Shown here piece after piece: positions 16,353 to 24,859 of a stretch of 31,630 bases of DNA (positions are counted from its first letter, which is position 1; each line of letters starts with the position of its first letter). The position numbers were made by a program, and so were the translations under genes. The stretch spans positions 1 through 31,630 of the forward strand of contig NZ_VEED01000032.1 of NCBI RefSeq assembly GCF_007678255.1. Reading direction: 5' to 3'. The stretch comes from Bacillus sp. X1(2014). GTDB lineage: Bacteria; Bacillota; Bacilli; Bacillales_B; DSM-18226. The notes beneath the pieces are model-generated. The model saw nothing but the letters and a program-made list of their open reading frames with translations, had not been told where the DNA came from and ran no database searches.

Positions 16353-16409
16353 GTCTACATTAGAAAAACAAATGTGCGTCATACAAGGACATAAATAGGA
16401 GGGTAAAAC

Positions 16410-17705
16410 ATGAAGGCAATCACGATTGGATTATTAGGTTTAGGTACTGTTGGTTGTGGTGTAGTCAAAATTATTAAAAAAAATCAAGATAAATTAATCC
16501 ACCAAGTGGGGTGCCCGGTTGTTATTAAAAAGGTCCTTGTTAAGGATTTACATAAAAACAGACCAGTAGAAGTAGATACAAAGCTTTTAACCTCAAATGC
16601 AGACGAAATCCTTTATGATGAAGAAATAGATGTAGTGATCGAGGTAATGGGCGGGCTCCAAGATACAAAAGATTACTTAATTACTGCCCTAAGACAAGGC
16701 AAGCACGTTGTCACTGCTAATAAGGATTTAATGGCTTTACACGGCTCTGAACTGTTAACAGTTGCTTCTGAACACGGCTGTGACTTGTTTTATGAAGCCA
16801 GTGTGGCAGGGGGAATTCCAATTTTGAGAGGATTAGTCGATGGACTTGCCTCTGACCGAATTAAACAACTTATGGGAATTGTAAATGGAACAACCAATTA
16901 TATACTAACTAAAATGAGTGAAGAAGGACGTACCTATGATGAGGTCCTTAAGGAAGCACAAGAGCTTGGCTTTGCTGAAGCTGATCCGACTTCAGATGTA
17001 GAAGGACTAGACGCTGCTCGTAAAATGACGATCCTAGCTACATTGGGCTTTTCTATGCATATTGATTTAGAAGATGTCCAAGTTTCAGGGATTTCGAAGG
17101 TGACCGACGAAGATTTACGCTATGGTAAACAATTGGGATATACTATGAAACTAATAGGTTATGCTCATCGTGAAGGAGAAAAAGTTGAGGTTAGTGTCGC
17201 ACCAACTTTCCTATCCAATAATCATCCGCTGGCATCTGTTCAAAATGAGTATAATGCCGTTTATGTCTACGGTGAGTCGGTAGGCGAGACTATGTTTTAT
17301 GGCCCTGGTGCCGGAAGTTTGCCAACAGCAACGGCCATCGTTTCAGACTTAGTTGCGGTAATAAAAAATCTAAGGCTTGGGGTAAATGGAAGAAGTGCAG
17401 TGACGCCACAATATCCAAAGCAATTGAAAGATAATGATGAAAAATACTCTAAATACTTCTTAAGAATCCATGTGCAAGACGAAGTGGGTGTTTTCGCTGA
17501 CATCACCACTATTTTTGCAAAATATGGCGTCAGTTTTGAAAAAATCTTACAGCTTCCTGTTAAGAAAAATGAAACATCAGAAATTGTGCTTGTCACTCAT
17601 CGAGCATCGTTATCCAATTATGATAAAATATTACTAGAATTGAATGATCTCCATGCGGTTAAGGAAATAAAAAGTGCCTATCGAGTGGTAAGAAAATCGT
17701 TATAA
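16410..17705 (+). CDS. hom: Homoserine dehydrogenase
   Basis: 431 aa, typical for the monofunctional Bacillus enzyme. It has the N-terminal nucleotide-binding GLGTVGCGV (from residue 10), the substrate-binding GIVNGTTNYIL, the GFAEADPTSDVEGLDAARK signature and a C-terminal ACT domain (LRIHVQDEVGVFADI) for feedback by threonine. It reduces aspartate semialdehyde to homoserine. ATG follows AGGAGGG. It precedes thrB by 60 nt and is co-transcribed with it. Confidence 0.96.
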   Translation: MKAITIGLLGLGTVGCGVVKIIKKNQDKLIHQVGCPVVIKKVLVKDLHKNRPVEVDTKLLTSNADEILYDEEIDVVIEVMGGLQDTKDYLITALRQGKHVVTANKDLMALHGSELLTVASEHGCDLFYEASVAGGIPILRGLVDGLASDRIKQLMGIVNGTTNYILTKMSEEGRTYDEVLKEAQELGFAEADPTSDVEGLDAARKMTILATLGFSMHIDLEDVQVSGISKVTDEDLRYGKQLGYTMKLIGYAHREGEKVEVSVAPTFLSNNHPLASVQNEYNAVYVYGESVGETMFYGPGAGSLPTATAIVSDLVAVIKNLRLGVNGRSAVTPQYPKQLKDNDEKYSKYFLRIHVQDEVGVFADITTIFAKYGVSFEKILQLPVKKNETSEIVLVTHRASLSNYDKILLELNDLHAVKEIKSAYRVVRKSL

Positions 17706-17765
17706 GATGGCCAATTTTATTAGCCTAAAATCAGTCACACAACATATACGAGGAGTTGTCCAGGG

Positions 17766-18683
17766 GTGACACTAAATGATCGTTTTATTATAAAAGTGCC
17801 AGCAAGTACAGCAAATCTAGGTCCAGGTTTTGATTCAATGGGCCTTGCTGTCGATTTGTATTTAACATTAGAAGTTGAGAAAAGTGACAAGTGGAAGATT
17901 CAGTCTGTAAGTGATGAATTGAATGCATTCCCTACAGATGAGACCAATTTTATCCTGCAGATTGCCATCAAAACAGCTAGTAAATACGGAATCGATTTAC
18001 AACCATGCCAAATCAAAGTTGCCAGTGACATTCCTTTGGCTCGTGGTCTAGGTTCAAGTGCCGCAGCAATTGTTGCAGGGATTGAACTTGCAGATTCAGT
18101 AGGTAATATCGGTTTAACTCAGCAAGAGAAATTGCTTATTGCGACAGAAGTGGAAGGTCATCCCGATAATGTGGGTGCCTCACTGTTTGGCGGATTATTC
18201 ATCGGCTCTTATCAGGACAATGAAGTAGACATGCTCAGCATCTCCAACATTTCTTTTGAGATGGTGGCCGTCATTCCAGATGAAATTCTCTTAACGAAGG
18301 ATTCTCGCGGGGTTCTTCCAGCAGAATTTTCTCGTGAATGTGCGATCCAAGCCTCTTCAAAGGCTAATCTGTTGGTCGCAGCCCTCTTAACTCAAAACTG
18401 GGGGTTAGCAGGGAAAATGATGGGCCAAGACCTTTTTCACCATCCATACCGTAAACCACTCATTCGCGCCTATGAGGAGATAGAGGAAAGGGCTATAGAA
18501 CTTGGTGCGTTTGGAGTGGCACTAAGTGGTGCAGGACCAACTGTTCTTTGTTTTACAGAGAAAGGGAAGGGGAAGTTTGTCGAACGAGGCTTAAGAAGTG
18601 AGTTTTCAACGATGTCTACAAAAATCCTGACGATTGATTATAGTGGAAGCAGTGTTAACCCAGTGGAGAGATTTGTGAGATAA
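17766..18683 (+). CDS. thrB: Homoserine kinase
   Basis: 305-aa GHMP-family kinase with the N-terminal PASTANLGPGFDSMG, the ATP-binding loop PLARGLGSSAAA (Gly94-Ala101) and the C-terminal GAFGVALSGAGPTV. It phosphorylates homoserine for threonine synthesis. The start is GTG 17766, 10 nt after AGGAG; no in-frame ATG is near. In B. subtilis the order is hom-thrC-thrB; here thrC (threonine synthase) is missing and only 60 nt separate hom from thrB, with no remnant of thrC visible. The last codons form the left arm of the terminator. Confidence 0.95.
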   Translation: MTLNDRFIIKVPASTANLGPGFDSMGLAVDLYLTLEVEKSDKWKIQSVSDELNAFPTDETNFILQIAIKTASKYGIDLQPCQIKVASDIPLARGLGSSAAAIVAGIELADSVGNIGLTQQEKLLIATEVEGHPDNVGASLFGGLFIGSYQDNEVDMLSISNISFEMVAVIPDEILLTKDSRGVLPAEFSRECAIQASSKANLLVAALLTQNWGLAGKMMGQDLFHHPYRKPLIRAYEEIEERAIELGAFGVALSGAGPTVLCFTEKGKGKFVERGLRSEFSTMSTKILTIDYSGSSVNPVERFVR

Positions 18684-18699
18684 TCTCTCCACTTTTAAT
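18662..18699 (+). terminator. Terminator overlapping the end of thrB
   Basis: AGTGGAGAGATT/AATCTCTCCACT, a 12-bp perfect stem (18662-18673 with 18682-18693), followed by TTTTAATTT. It includes the thrB stop codon and abuts the stop of the convergent GGDEF-EAL gene. Confidence 0.85.
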
Positions 18700-21226
18700 T
18701 TGAATTTCTTTTAAGAAAATGCTCAAATTCTTCTTTATTTAAAGGCTTACTGAATAAGTATCCCTGCATTTGTATGCAGTTTTTCGAGAGTAAGAATTCT
18801 TTTTGGTACTCTTCTTCTACCCCTTCAGCGATTACATTAAGATGGAGACTACGTGCAAGATTAATGATCGCTTCAGGAATCTCTGAATTTACATAATCCT
18901 CATGAATATCTTGAATAAAAGATTTATCAATTTTTAAGATATCAATCGGTAAATTCTTTAAATAGTTCAAGGAAGAATAACCTGTTCCAAAATCATCAAT
19001 GGAAATCCGAATCCCCATATTCTGAAGGGTTTTTAATGATTCGACAATTTCGGAAGAATTATTTAATAGAATGCTTTCGGTAATTTCTATTTCAAAATTG
19101 TTAGGACCCAATTGACTCGCAGCAAGAATTTCTTTGACCTGATTTACCATATTGCAAGGTTCTTGAAATTGCCGGGCTGAAAAATTAACTGAAACAGATA
19201 GTGGGAGGGAACGTGTTCGATTCCACTTACTAACCTGTTGACACGCCTCCTTCATTACATATTCCCATAAGGGATGGATTAATCCAATATCCTCAGCAAT
19301 CGGAATAAACAATTCGGGTGAGACGTATCCTAATTCTTCATCTTTCCATCTTATCAGGGCCTCTGCCCCAAAAATCACTCCTAATTCAACATTGACCTTC
19401 GGTTGATAGTAAACTTCCACACTTCTACTTTCGATTGCCTTCCGTAACCGTGCTTCAAGTCTTGGTCTTTCGATATTCGATTGAATTAATTTCTCCGAAT
19501 AGACGATGGCTTTGTTTCCCCCCAGCTTTTTAGCTGAGTACATCGCAAGATCTGCATAAACAATCAGTGCATCCATATTGTCCGTATGTTCCGGATACAA
19601 ACTAATACCGCAACTTGCACTAAGATAAATTTCGTTGCCATCTAAAAGATATATTTTTTTAAGATTATTGACGATTTTTTCTGCTGCGGCCTTTGTTTCC
19701 ATTAGACTATGACTTAATAACAAAATAATAAATTCATCGCCGCCTTGCCTAGTAATAATCGCATTATCATTAGGTATACTTGCGATAATCCGTTCAGCAA
19801 TGATTCTTAGTATTTCATCTCCTTTGTTATGTCCAAAAGAGTCATTCACTTGTTTAAAACGGTCCATATCGATGAATAAAACTGATAGGGTGTCACTAGT
19901 TTGATTGGCCTGCTGGATAAATGAATGTAGCTTTTCTTGTAAATATCTCCGGTTTAGCAAACCAGTTAATGGGTCATGATATGCCTGATATTCGATGAGC
20001 TCTTTGCTCTTGTTTAAATCATTTACGTAACTCTGCAAGTCTTTCGATAAGGCGTTCACATTTTCTGTAAGCAGACCTAATTCATCTTTTCTATTAAGAT
20101 GCAGGATATTTCCAAAGTTACCTTGTGCAATATCATTAACCTGCTCAACAATATACCCAATTGGCTGTGTAATGGAACGGGAGAAGATTAAACTGATAAT
20201 AAAGACAATCAACATAATGATAAATGAGAGTAGAACATGGACCATAAGTTCATGTGTGAGTTCCTTCTTAATGAGTCCATAATCATAGGCAAGTCCAATG
20301 ACAAAGGGTTCTGGTGCGGAATAAACAGGAACGAAGGTTTTCATCAAATTTCTGCCCTGAATATCATCTTCCTTATAGGATTGTACTTGTTTTGAATTTA
20401 TTGCCCGTTTGATATAGGAGGCATCCACTTTTTCGTTACGGTACTTATATGAGCCATACCATATTTGTTGAGCAGATATCCGAATATAGCTATTTCCGTT
20501 TAAATGGACAATTTCTTTCTTTTTGCCAAAGTTTTTGGGGTTGAAAACAGTGATTTCTAAAACCCCGCGTTCTTTTGTAAAACCTTTAATCACCTGTCCT
20601 GGACCAAACCGTCGCTCATACTCTAATACTTCATTGTCTCGAAAGTATGGATTAATAATATAGTTCGTCGTCCCATCAAAAAAATAGCCCCATTTATCGG
20701 TATGATCTGGATTGGAAGAAGCAACCTCAATCGGACCAGACCAAAAATGGGGCAGGGTTAAACCTTTTCCAACAGAAACAGGAGTTAAATTAAATAGCTG
20801 TTGGTAAGCATCATACCAATATCCCCAACCTTTTGTAGACATATTAATTTCTTTAGGGTCGGATGATCTTACTCCAATAATATCATCTGCTGTTTTCGCA
20901 AGCAGGGTTATATGTGATACCCTTACTTCCTGGGCCAGTTTTTTTAGCTGCTCATTTGTAATATCCTGATAATTTGGCGGCAGAGCGTGCTTAATTGCCA
21001 ATGAAGCCGTCCTTAAATCCCTGCCAAGAATATCTTCAACATACAATGAGCCCTCTCTTATATTTTCAACTTGGAATGACACTTCTTTAGAAATCATATC
21101 AATTTCTCGTTCGTTATTTGAAAGCAGCTGATTTTTTGAACGAAGATAATGAATCGTATTATTAGATACTAAAATTAAAAAAACTAACAAGCAAAAAATC
21201 AGTGGCATCTTTTTTTTGATTGACAA
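18695..21226 (-). CDS. Membrane-bound GGDEF-EAL cyclic-di-GMP protein
   Basis: 843 aa from a TTG start at 21226, chosen because GAGGTG lies 8 nt upstream; an in-frame ATG at 21259 (854 aa) has no good ribosome binding site. Layout: a transmembrane helix near residues 8-25, an extracytoplasmic sensory region of about 290 aa (Cache-like), a second helix near 325-350, HAMP, a GGDEF domain with intact GGDEF at 495-499, and an EAL domain with intact EALIRW from 622 and DDFGTGYSSL. Both catalytic motifs look complete, so it may make and degrade c-di-GMP, or one domain may act as a sensor. The ligand is unknown. It lies downstream of the small CxxC protein on the same strand. Confidence 0.92.
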   Translation of the reverse strand: MSIKKKMPLIFCLLVFLILVSNNTIHYLRSKNQLLSNNEREIDMISKEVSFQVENIREGSLYVEDILGRDLRTASLAIKHALPPNYQDITNEQLKKLAQEVRVSHITLLAKTADDIIGVRSSDPKEINMSTKGWGYWYDAYQQLFNLTPVSVGKGLTLPHFWSGPIEVASSNPDHTDKWGYFFDGTTNYIINPYFRDNEVLEYERRFGPGQVIKGFTKERGVLEITVFNPKNFGKKKEIVHLNGNSYIRISAQQIWYGSYKYRNEKVDASYIKRAINSKQVQSYKEDDIQGRNLMKTFVPVYSAPEPFVIGLAYDYGLIKKELTHELMVHVLLSFIIMLIVFIISLIFSRSITQPIGYIVEQVNDIAQGNFGNILHLNRKDELGLLTENVNALSKDLQSYVNDLNKSKELIEYQAYHDPLTGLLNRRYLQEKLHSFIQQANQTSDTLSVLFIDMDRFKQVNDSFGHNKGDEILRIIAERIIASIPNDNAIITRQGGDEFIILLLSHSLMETKAAAEKIVNNLKKIYLLDGNEIYLSASCGISLYPEHTDNMDALIVYADLAMYSAKKLGGNKAIVYSEKLIQSNIERPRLEARLRKAIESRSVEVYYQPKVNVELGVIFGAEALIRWKDEELGYVSPELFIPIAEDIGLIHPLWEYVMKEACQQVSKWNRTRSLPLSVSVNFSARQFQEPCNMVNQVKEILAASQLGPNNFEIEITESILLNNSSEIVESLKTLQNMGIRISIDDFGTGYSSLNYLKNLPIDILKIDKSFIQDIHEDYVNSEIPEAIINLARSLHLNVIAEGVEEEYQKEFLLSKNCIQMQGYLFSKPLNKEEFEHFLKRNSN

Positions 21227-21301
21227 TGACGCAACACCTCGGGTTAAGCTGTGACCCATAGGATATTACCCAAATGAGTCACAACCGATTTGATATGAAC
21301 T

Positions 21302-21445
21302 TTACCCTTTTAAACCTTCGAGCCATTCTTGATAGCATTCATCACACAATGATTCATCTCTTTCTTTGTTTGAAGAGAAAAAGGATACATAGTGCAGCTG
21401 CCTTTCTTCAATATCATTGGTACAATAAAAACATTTTTCAGACAT
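21302..21445 (-). CDS. 47-aa CxxC/CxxC small protein (probable zinc ribbon)
   Basis: Begins MSEKCFYCTNDIEERQLHYV and ends in LCDECYQEWLEGLKG. Two CxxC pairs (Cys5/Cys8 and Cys34/Cys37) are arranged as a small zinc-binding knuckle. The ATG at 21445 has an ideal AGGAGG 5 nt upstream, and the reading frame is tightly packed with charged residues, which supports a real gene despite its size. No family name recognised. It lies 75 nt upstream of the GGDEF-EAL start and may share its transcript. Confidence 0.72.
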   Translation of the reverse strand: MSEKCFYCTNDIEERQLHYVSFFSSNKERDESLCDECYQEWLEGLKG

Positions 21446-21592
21446 TGGAATCCTCCTCTAGTTCATCTATTGCAATAGTTTTTTCCATTATTTATTTTTA
21501 TTACCTAGAAAAAATCTCCACGTATGTTTTAACTTAGTTTGGCATGTAAAATATGTTTAAATACAAATAAAATAAGAATAGGTGGGAGACCA

Positions 21593-22342
21593 ATGGAATT
21601 TATAAATGAAGTGGTCATTGTAACAGGCGCTGCAAATGGGATTGGACGGGGAATTGCAAGTGCCTATTCAAACGCTGGTGCTAAAGTCATACTAGCCGAT
21701 GTTGATGAAGAGATAGGTAATTTAACGACGGAAGAAATCAGAAGTCTAGGAGGGGATGTTCTATTTGTAAAGACGGATGTTAGAAGAGCAGAAGATATTA
21801 TTAGGTTAGTTGACGTAACAAAACAGAAGTATGGAAAAATTGATATTCTAATTAATAATGCAGGTAAAGGGGTGTTTAAGTCCCCCTTAGAGTTAACGAT
21901 TGAAGAATGGGATGATGTGATTCATACGAACTTAAGAAGTGCCTTCCTCTGTTCGCGGGAAGTGGCAAAATATATGAGGGAGAATGAATTTGGCGGATCA
22001 ATTGTCAATATCGCCTCAACACGGGCACTTATGTCAGAACCTAACTCGGAAGCTTACGCTGCTTCAAAAGGAGGAATTGTTGCGATAACTCATGCTTTGG
22101 CTGCGTCCTTAAGTGAATATCGAATTACGGTTAATGCTATATCTCCTGGGTGGATACACAATGGGGATAAATCACAATTAACAGAACTCGACCATGAACA
22201 GCATTTCTCAAAACGTGTTGGCGAACCAAGAGATATTGCCCGTGCATGTTTTTATTTAACCAATCGTGAAAATAATTTTGTAACAGGGATAAATTTAGTA
22301 GTAGATGGGGGAATGACAAGAAAGATGATTTATGAGGAATAG
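21593..22342 (+). CDS. SDR-family NAD(P)-dependent oxidoreductase
   Basis: 249 aa, classical short-chain dehydrogenase. Nucleotide-binding TGAANGIG at 11-18, acidic Asp in LADVD favouring NAD, INNAG at 87-91, and catalytic Ser142, Tyr155 and Lys159 (SEAYAASKGG), with the C-terminal NLVVDGGMTRKM typical of the family. The start is set at ATG 21593 behind GGTGGGAG. It stands alone with its own terminator. Substrate not identifiable; the fold also fits glucose-1-dehydrogenase-like and 3-oxoacyl reductase-like enzymes. Confidence 0.9.
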   Translation: MEFINEVVIVTGAANGIGRGIASAYSNAGAKVILADVDEEIGNLTTEEIRSLGGDVLFVKTDVRRAEDIIRLVDVTKQKYGKIDILINNAGKGVFKSPLELTIEEWDDVIHTNLRSAFLCSREVAKYMRENEFGGSIVNIASTRALMSEPNSEAYAASKGGIVAITHALAASLSEYRITVNAISPGWIHNGDKSQLTELDHEQHFSKRVGEPRDIARACFYLTNRENNFVTGINLVVDGGMTRKMIYEE

Positions 22343-22380
22343 GACAAAAATGAAATAGGGATTGCCTATTGAATTTACTA

Positions 22381-22413
22381 AAAAAATGGAGAACGAAGTG
22401 TTCTCCATTTTTT
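22381..22413. terminator. Bidirectional terminator after the SDR gene
   Basis: AAAAAATGGAGAAC (22381-22394), loop GAAGT, perfect complement 22400-22413, continuing into T. Serves the SDR gene and the convergent coat-protein pair. Confidence 0.88.
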
Positions 22414-22417
22414 TATG

Positions 22418-22735
22418 CTAGTTTGAGGCATTTTCCTTTTTTTGAGCTAGATTTAATGCAGTCTCTGAGACTGTTAAGTCAATATGCAATTGTTCACCTA
22501 AATTGTGAGGATGATAGAAACCTTTTGCAATCATATAGTTGGTTATTTTTTCATGAGTAGCAATGGCATCATTTAATTGGGCACGTAAGGCTGCTTTTAA
22601 TTCGGGTGTTCCGGTTTCCGTAATTGCAACCGCATAGTTTCTTACACCGGCTTTGGCGGAAATGAGGAAATCTGTAGCAATAACTTGGTCGGTCATACCG
22701 CCCATGCCCATCATGTTTTGGATTAAATGATTCAC
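22418..22735 (-). CDS. CotF-like spore coat protein
   Basis: 105 aa with the CotF-family core: TDFLISAKAGVRNYAVAITE followed by TGTPELKAALRAQLNDAIATH and a MIAKGFYHPHN segment, then a helical end. CotF proteins are structural components of the spore coat. Its start overlaps the stop of the partner gene (ATGA at 22735-22732), so the two are translationally coupled. It is clearly paralogous to the plus-strand protein at 23306-23665 (shared VRNYxxAITET and HPHNL segments). Corresponds to the YraD/YraG-type proteins flanking adhB in B. subtilis. Confidence 0.87.
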   Translation of the reverse strand: MNHLIQNMMGMGGMTDQVIATDFLISAKAGVRNYAVAITETGTPELKAALRAQLNDAIATHEKITNYMIAKGFYHPHNLGEQLHIDLTVSETALNLAQKKENASN

Positions 22736-22938
22736 AGATTTCCCCTCCGATCCGTTAAAAACTGCTGCAGTTGTTGAATGTGCTGAATTCCCTTGGTGAC
22801 ATCGTCTGAAAGAATTGCTTTTAGCTCGACGTCCTGGGCCAAGACACTCATTGTTGTTGCTTTAGTTAAGCATAGATTTTTAAATGATAACAATTCATGA
22901 AGATCTAACGTTTCATGTAGGTCTAAATATTTTGTCAT
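22732..22938 (-). CDS. Small coat-associated protein, partner of the CotF-like gene
   Basis: 68 aa from the ATG at 22938, with GGAGGG upstream; the longer reading from 22956 lacks one. The motif LHETLDLHELLSFKNLCLTK is shared with the plus-strand protein at 23082-23291 (LHETMEAHEILNFKTVCLLR), so the two are paralogs. It resembles the short YraE/YraF-type spore proteins paired with CotF-like proteins in Bacillus. First gene of a minus-strand pair. Confidence 0.83.
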   Translation of the reverse strand: MTKYLDLHETLDLHELLSFKNLCLTKATTMSVLAQDVELKAILSDDVTKGIQHIQQLQQFLTDRRGNL

Positions 22939-22975
22939 TGTTGTTCCCTCCAACATGAACAGACTTAATCCTAAT

Positions 22976-23006
22976 TAGATTTTCTTAGATACTGCAAGTT
23001 TATTCA
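22976..23006 (-). promoter_or_regulatory. Possible sigma-G/F-type promoter for the minus-strand coat gene pair
   Basis: On the minus strand TGAATA (23006-23001), an 18-bp spacer, then AAATCTA (22982-22976), which fits 5 of 7 positions of the CATNMTA-type -10 of forespore sigma factors. The B. subtilis yra cluster is, as recalled, in the sigma-G regulon. No equally good match was found for the plus-strand genes. Confidence 0.3.
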
Positions 23007-23081
23007 CCTTAAAGAACCTGTGCATAATGGTTTACAGAAAATGGGGAAGATATGATTGTTATGAAACCGGAGGTGTTATGT

Positions 23082-23291
23082 ATGGAGAAGAATAGTTTGG
23101 CTTTACATGAGACGATGGAAGCACATGAAATACTAAACTTTAAAACTGTTTGCTTGCTCCGTTCAAAACTGATGCAAGGAATCTGTTTTGATAATGAATT
23201 AAAAGCACTAATGGAAAAAGATGTACAACAATCGATTAAAGATATTAATGAACTGCTAAGTTTTTATAAACAAAGTCAATTATTACAATAG
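23082..23291 (+). CDS. Small coat-associated protein, paralog of the minus-strand partner
   Basis: 69 aa. The ATG at 23082 follows GGAGGTG by 6 nt; an upstream in-frame ATG at 23052 lacks one. It shares LHETMEAHEILNFKTVCLLR and the DVQQSIKDINELLSF end with its minus-strand paralog at 22732-22938. It lies 14 nt upstream of a CotF-like gene, repeating the same pair order. Probably YraE/YraF-like. Confidence 0.83.
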   Translation: MEKNSLALHETMEAHEILNFKTVCLLRSKLMQGICFDNELKALMEKDVQQSIKDINELLSFYKQSQLLQ

Positions 23292-23305
23292 GTGAGGTGG
23301 GTAAA

Positions 23306-23665
23306 ATGGAAGATTATTTAGATCCGAGAAATGCAGAAGGGATGCCCAATTTGGCTGATTCCGCTTTTGCAATGGACTTTTTATTATCCGTGAAAACAGG
23401 AATTCGGAATTATGGTTTTGCGATCACTGAGACTGCACACCCTGATCTAAGAAGAGCTTTACATAAACAAATGGAATCTGCTATTGATTTACACACCGAG
23501 ATATCCGATTTGATGATAAAAAAAGGCTGGCTCCATCCACATAATTTGAAAGAACAATTTCCAATTGATTTAAAATCCGCAGAAACTGCCGTCCAAATTG
23601 CCCAGTTAAAGCTATTTCCTAACGATACTGACCGCCTTGGCATGTTCGCTACGCCAAACAAATAA
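23306..23665 (+). CDS. CotF-like spore coat protein
   Basis: 119 aa from the ATG at 23306 (GAGGTGGG upstream). The CotF-family core is AMDFLLSVKTGIRNYGFAIT followed by ETAHPDLRRAL, HTEISDLMIKKGWLHPHNL and an amphipathic helix. Paralog of the minus-strand gene at 22418-22735. It lies 17 nt before the adhB-like gene and is probably co-transcribed with it. Confidence 0.87.
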   Translation: MEDYLDPRNAEGMPNLADSAFAMDFLLSVKTGIRNYGFAITETAHPDLRRALHKQMESAIDLHTEISDLMIKKGWLHPHNLKEQFPIDLKSAETAVQIAQLKLFPNDTDRLGMFATPNK

Positions 23666-23682
23666 AAGGAGGAGAAAACCAT

Positions 23683-24819
23683 ATGAAGGCAGTTACATAC
23701 CAGGGCATAAAGAATGTTGAAGTGAAAGAGGTGAAAGATCCAGAAATAAAAAATGCGGATGATATCATTGTGAAAATTACTTCATCGGCGATATGCGGTT
23801 CTGATTTACATCTCATTCACGCGATGATTCCTAATATGCCAACAGACTATATTATTGGCCACGAACCGATGGGGATTGTGGAGGAGGTTGGTCCGGAGGT
23901 AACGAAATTAAAAAAGGGTGATCGTGTGATTATCCCATTTAACGTCAGTTGCGGCCATTGTTGGTATTGTACGAATGACCTAACAAGTCAATGTGATAAT
24001 TCCAATCCACATGGAGAGATCGGCGGTTACTTTGGGTATTCAGAATTAGCCGGTGGATATGCTGGCGGACAAGCTGAATATTTGCGTGTTCCATATGGGA
24101 ATTTTACTCCATTTAAGATCCCTGAGAATTGTGAAGTGGAGGATGAAAAACTAGCATTACTCGCAGATGCTGCACCGACTGCCTATTGGAGTGTCGATCA
24201 TGCCGGTGTGAAAGATGGGGATACGGTTATTATTCTTGGCTGTGGACCGATTGGATTGCTTGCCCAAAAATTTGCATGGTTAAATGGAGCAAAACGAGTA
24301 ATTGCCGTTGACTATATCGATTATCGTCTGCAGCATGCAAAGCGAACGAACAAGGTTGAAATCGTTAATTTTGAACAACATCAGAATACAGGGGAATATT
24401 TAAAGGAGATTACCCAAGGTGGGGCTGACATCGTGATTGACGCAGTGGGTATGGATGGAAAATGGACGCCGCTTGAATTTCTTGCATCAGGTCTAAAGCT
24501 TCATGGGGGTGCGATGGGAGCACTTGTTATGGCAACACAAGCTGTCAGAAAATGCGGTACGATTCAAATCACAGGTGCATATGGCGGCCGCTATAATGCC
24601 TTTCCCCTTGGGGATATATTCCAACGCAACGTGGAGATTAAGTCCGGTCAAGCTCCGGTTATTCCTTATATGCCATACCTATATGATCTAATTAATGATG
24701 GAAAAGTTGACCCAGGCGACATCATTACTCACGTGCTGCCATTGGATCAAGCGAAGCGCGGCTATGAAGTATTTGATACGAAAACAGAAGATTGTATTAA
24801 AGTGATTCTAAAACCATAA
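23683..24819 (+). CDS. adhB: Zinc-dependent alcohol dehydrogenase, AdhB/formaldehyde-dehydrogenase-like
   Basis: 378-aa medium-chain dehydrogenase. Catalytic zinc ligands Cys38 and His60-Glu61 (ICGSDLH, GHEPMG); structural zinc cysteines 90, 93, 96 and 104; Rossmann segment VIILGCGPIGLLAQ. The insertion after the structural zinc (GGYFGYSELAGGYAGGQAEY) is typical of the glutathione-independent formaldehyde dehydrogenase-like subgroup. Placement beside CotF-like gene pairs matches adhB in the B. subtilis yraG-yraF-adhB-yraE-yraD cluster, suggesting expression during sporulation. Substrate not known. Confidence 0.88.
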   Translation: MKAVTYQGIKNVEVKEVKDPEIKNADDIIVKITSSAICGSDLHLIHAMIPNMPTDYIIGHEPMGIVEEVGPEVTKLKKGDRVIIPFNVSCGHCWYCTNDLTSQCDNSNPHGEIGGYFGYSELAGGYAGGQAEYLRVPYGNFTPFKIPENCEVEDEKLALLADAAPTAYWSVDHAGVKDGDTVIILGCGPIGLLAQKFAWLNGAKRVIAVDYIDYRLQHAKRTNKVEIVNFEQHQNTGEYLKEITQGGADIVIDAVGMDGKWTPLEFLASGLKLHGGAMGALVMATQAVRKCGTIQITGAYGGRYNAFPLGDIFQRNVEIKSGQAPVIPYMPYLYDLINDGKVDPGDIITHVLPLDQAKRGYEVFDTKTEDCIKVILKP

Positions 24820-24830
24820 ACACAACAAAC

Positions 24831-24859
24831 TGGGCTCGAGAATGAACATTCTCAGCCCA
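24831..24859. terminator. Hairpin between adhB and the LysR gene
   Basis: TGGGCT(C)GAGAATG-AA-CATTCTC-AGCCCA, a 13-bp stem with one bulged C. The T-run is weak on both sides. It overlaps the last codons of the convergent LysR gene. Confidence 0.65.

Noticed and set aside
16122..16382. 86-codon minus-strand reading frame upstream of serA
   Set aside because: AT-rich, no ribosome binding site, and it overlaps the cre site, the hom promoter and the serA leader region.
21539..21556. TTTGGCATGTAAAATATG upstream of the SDR gene as a fourth sigma-54 promoter
   Set aside because: The -12 position has ATAT instead of TTGC, and no upstream motif like those of the other three is present.
23638..23656. 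TTGGCATGTTCGCTACGCC before adhB as a sigma-54 promoter
   Set aside because: It lacks TTGC at -12 and lies inside the CotF-like coding region.
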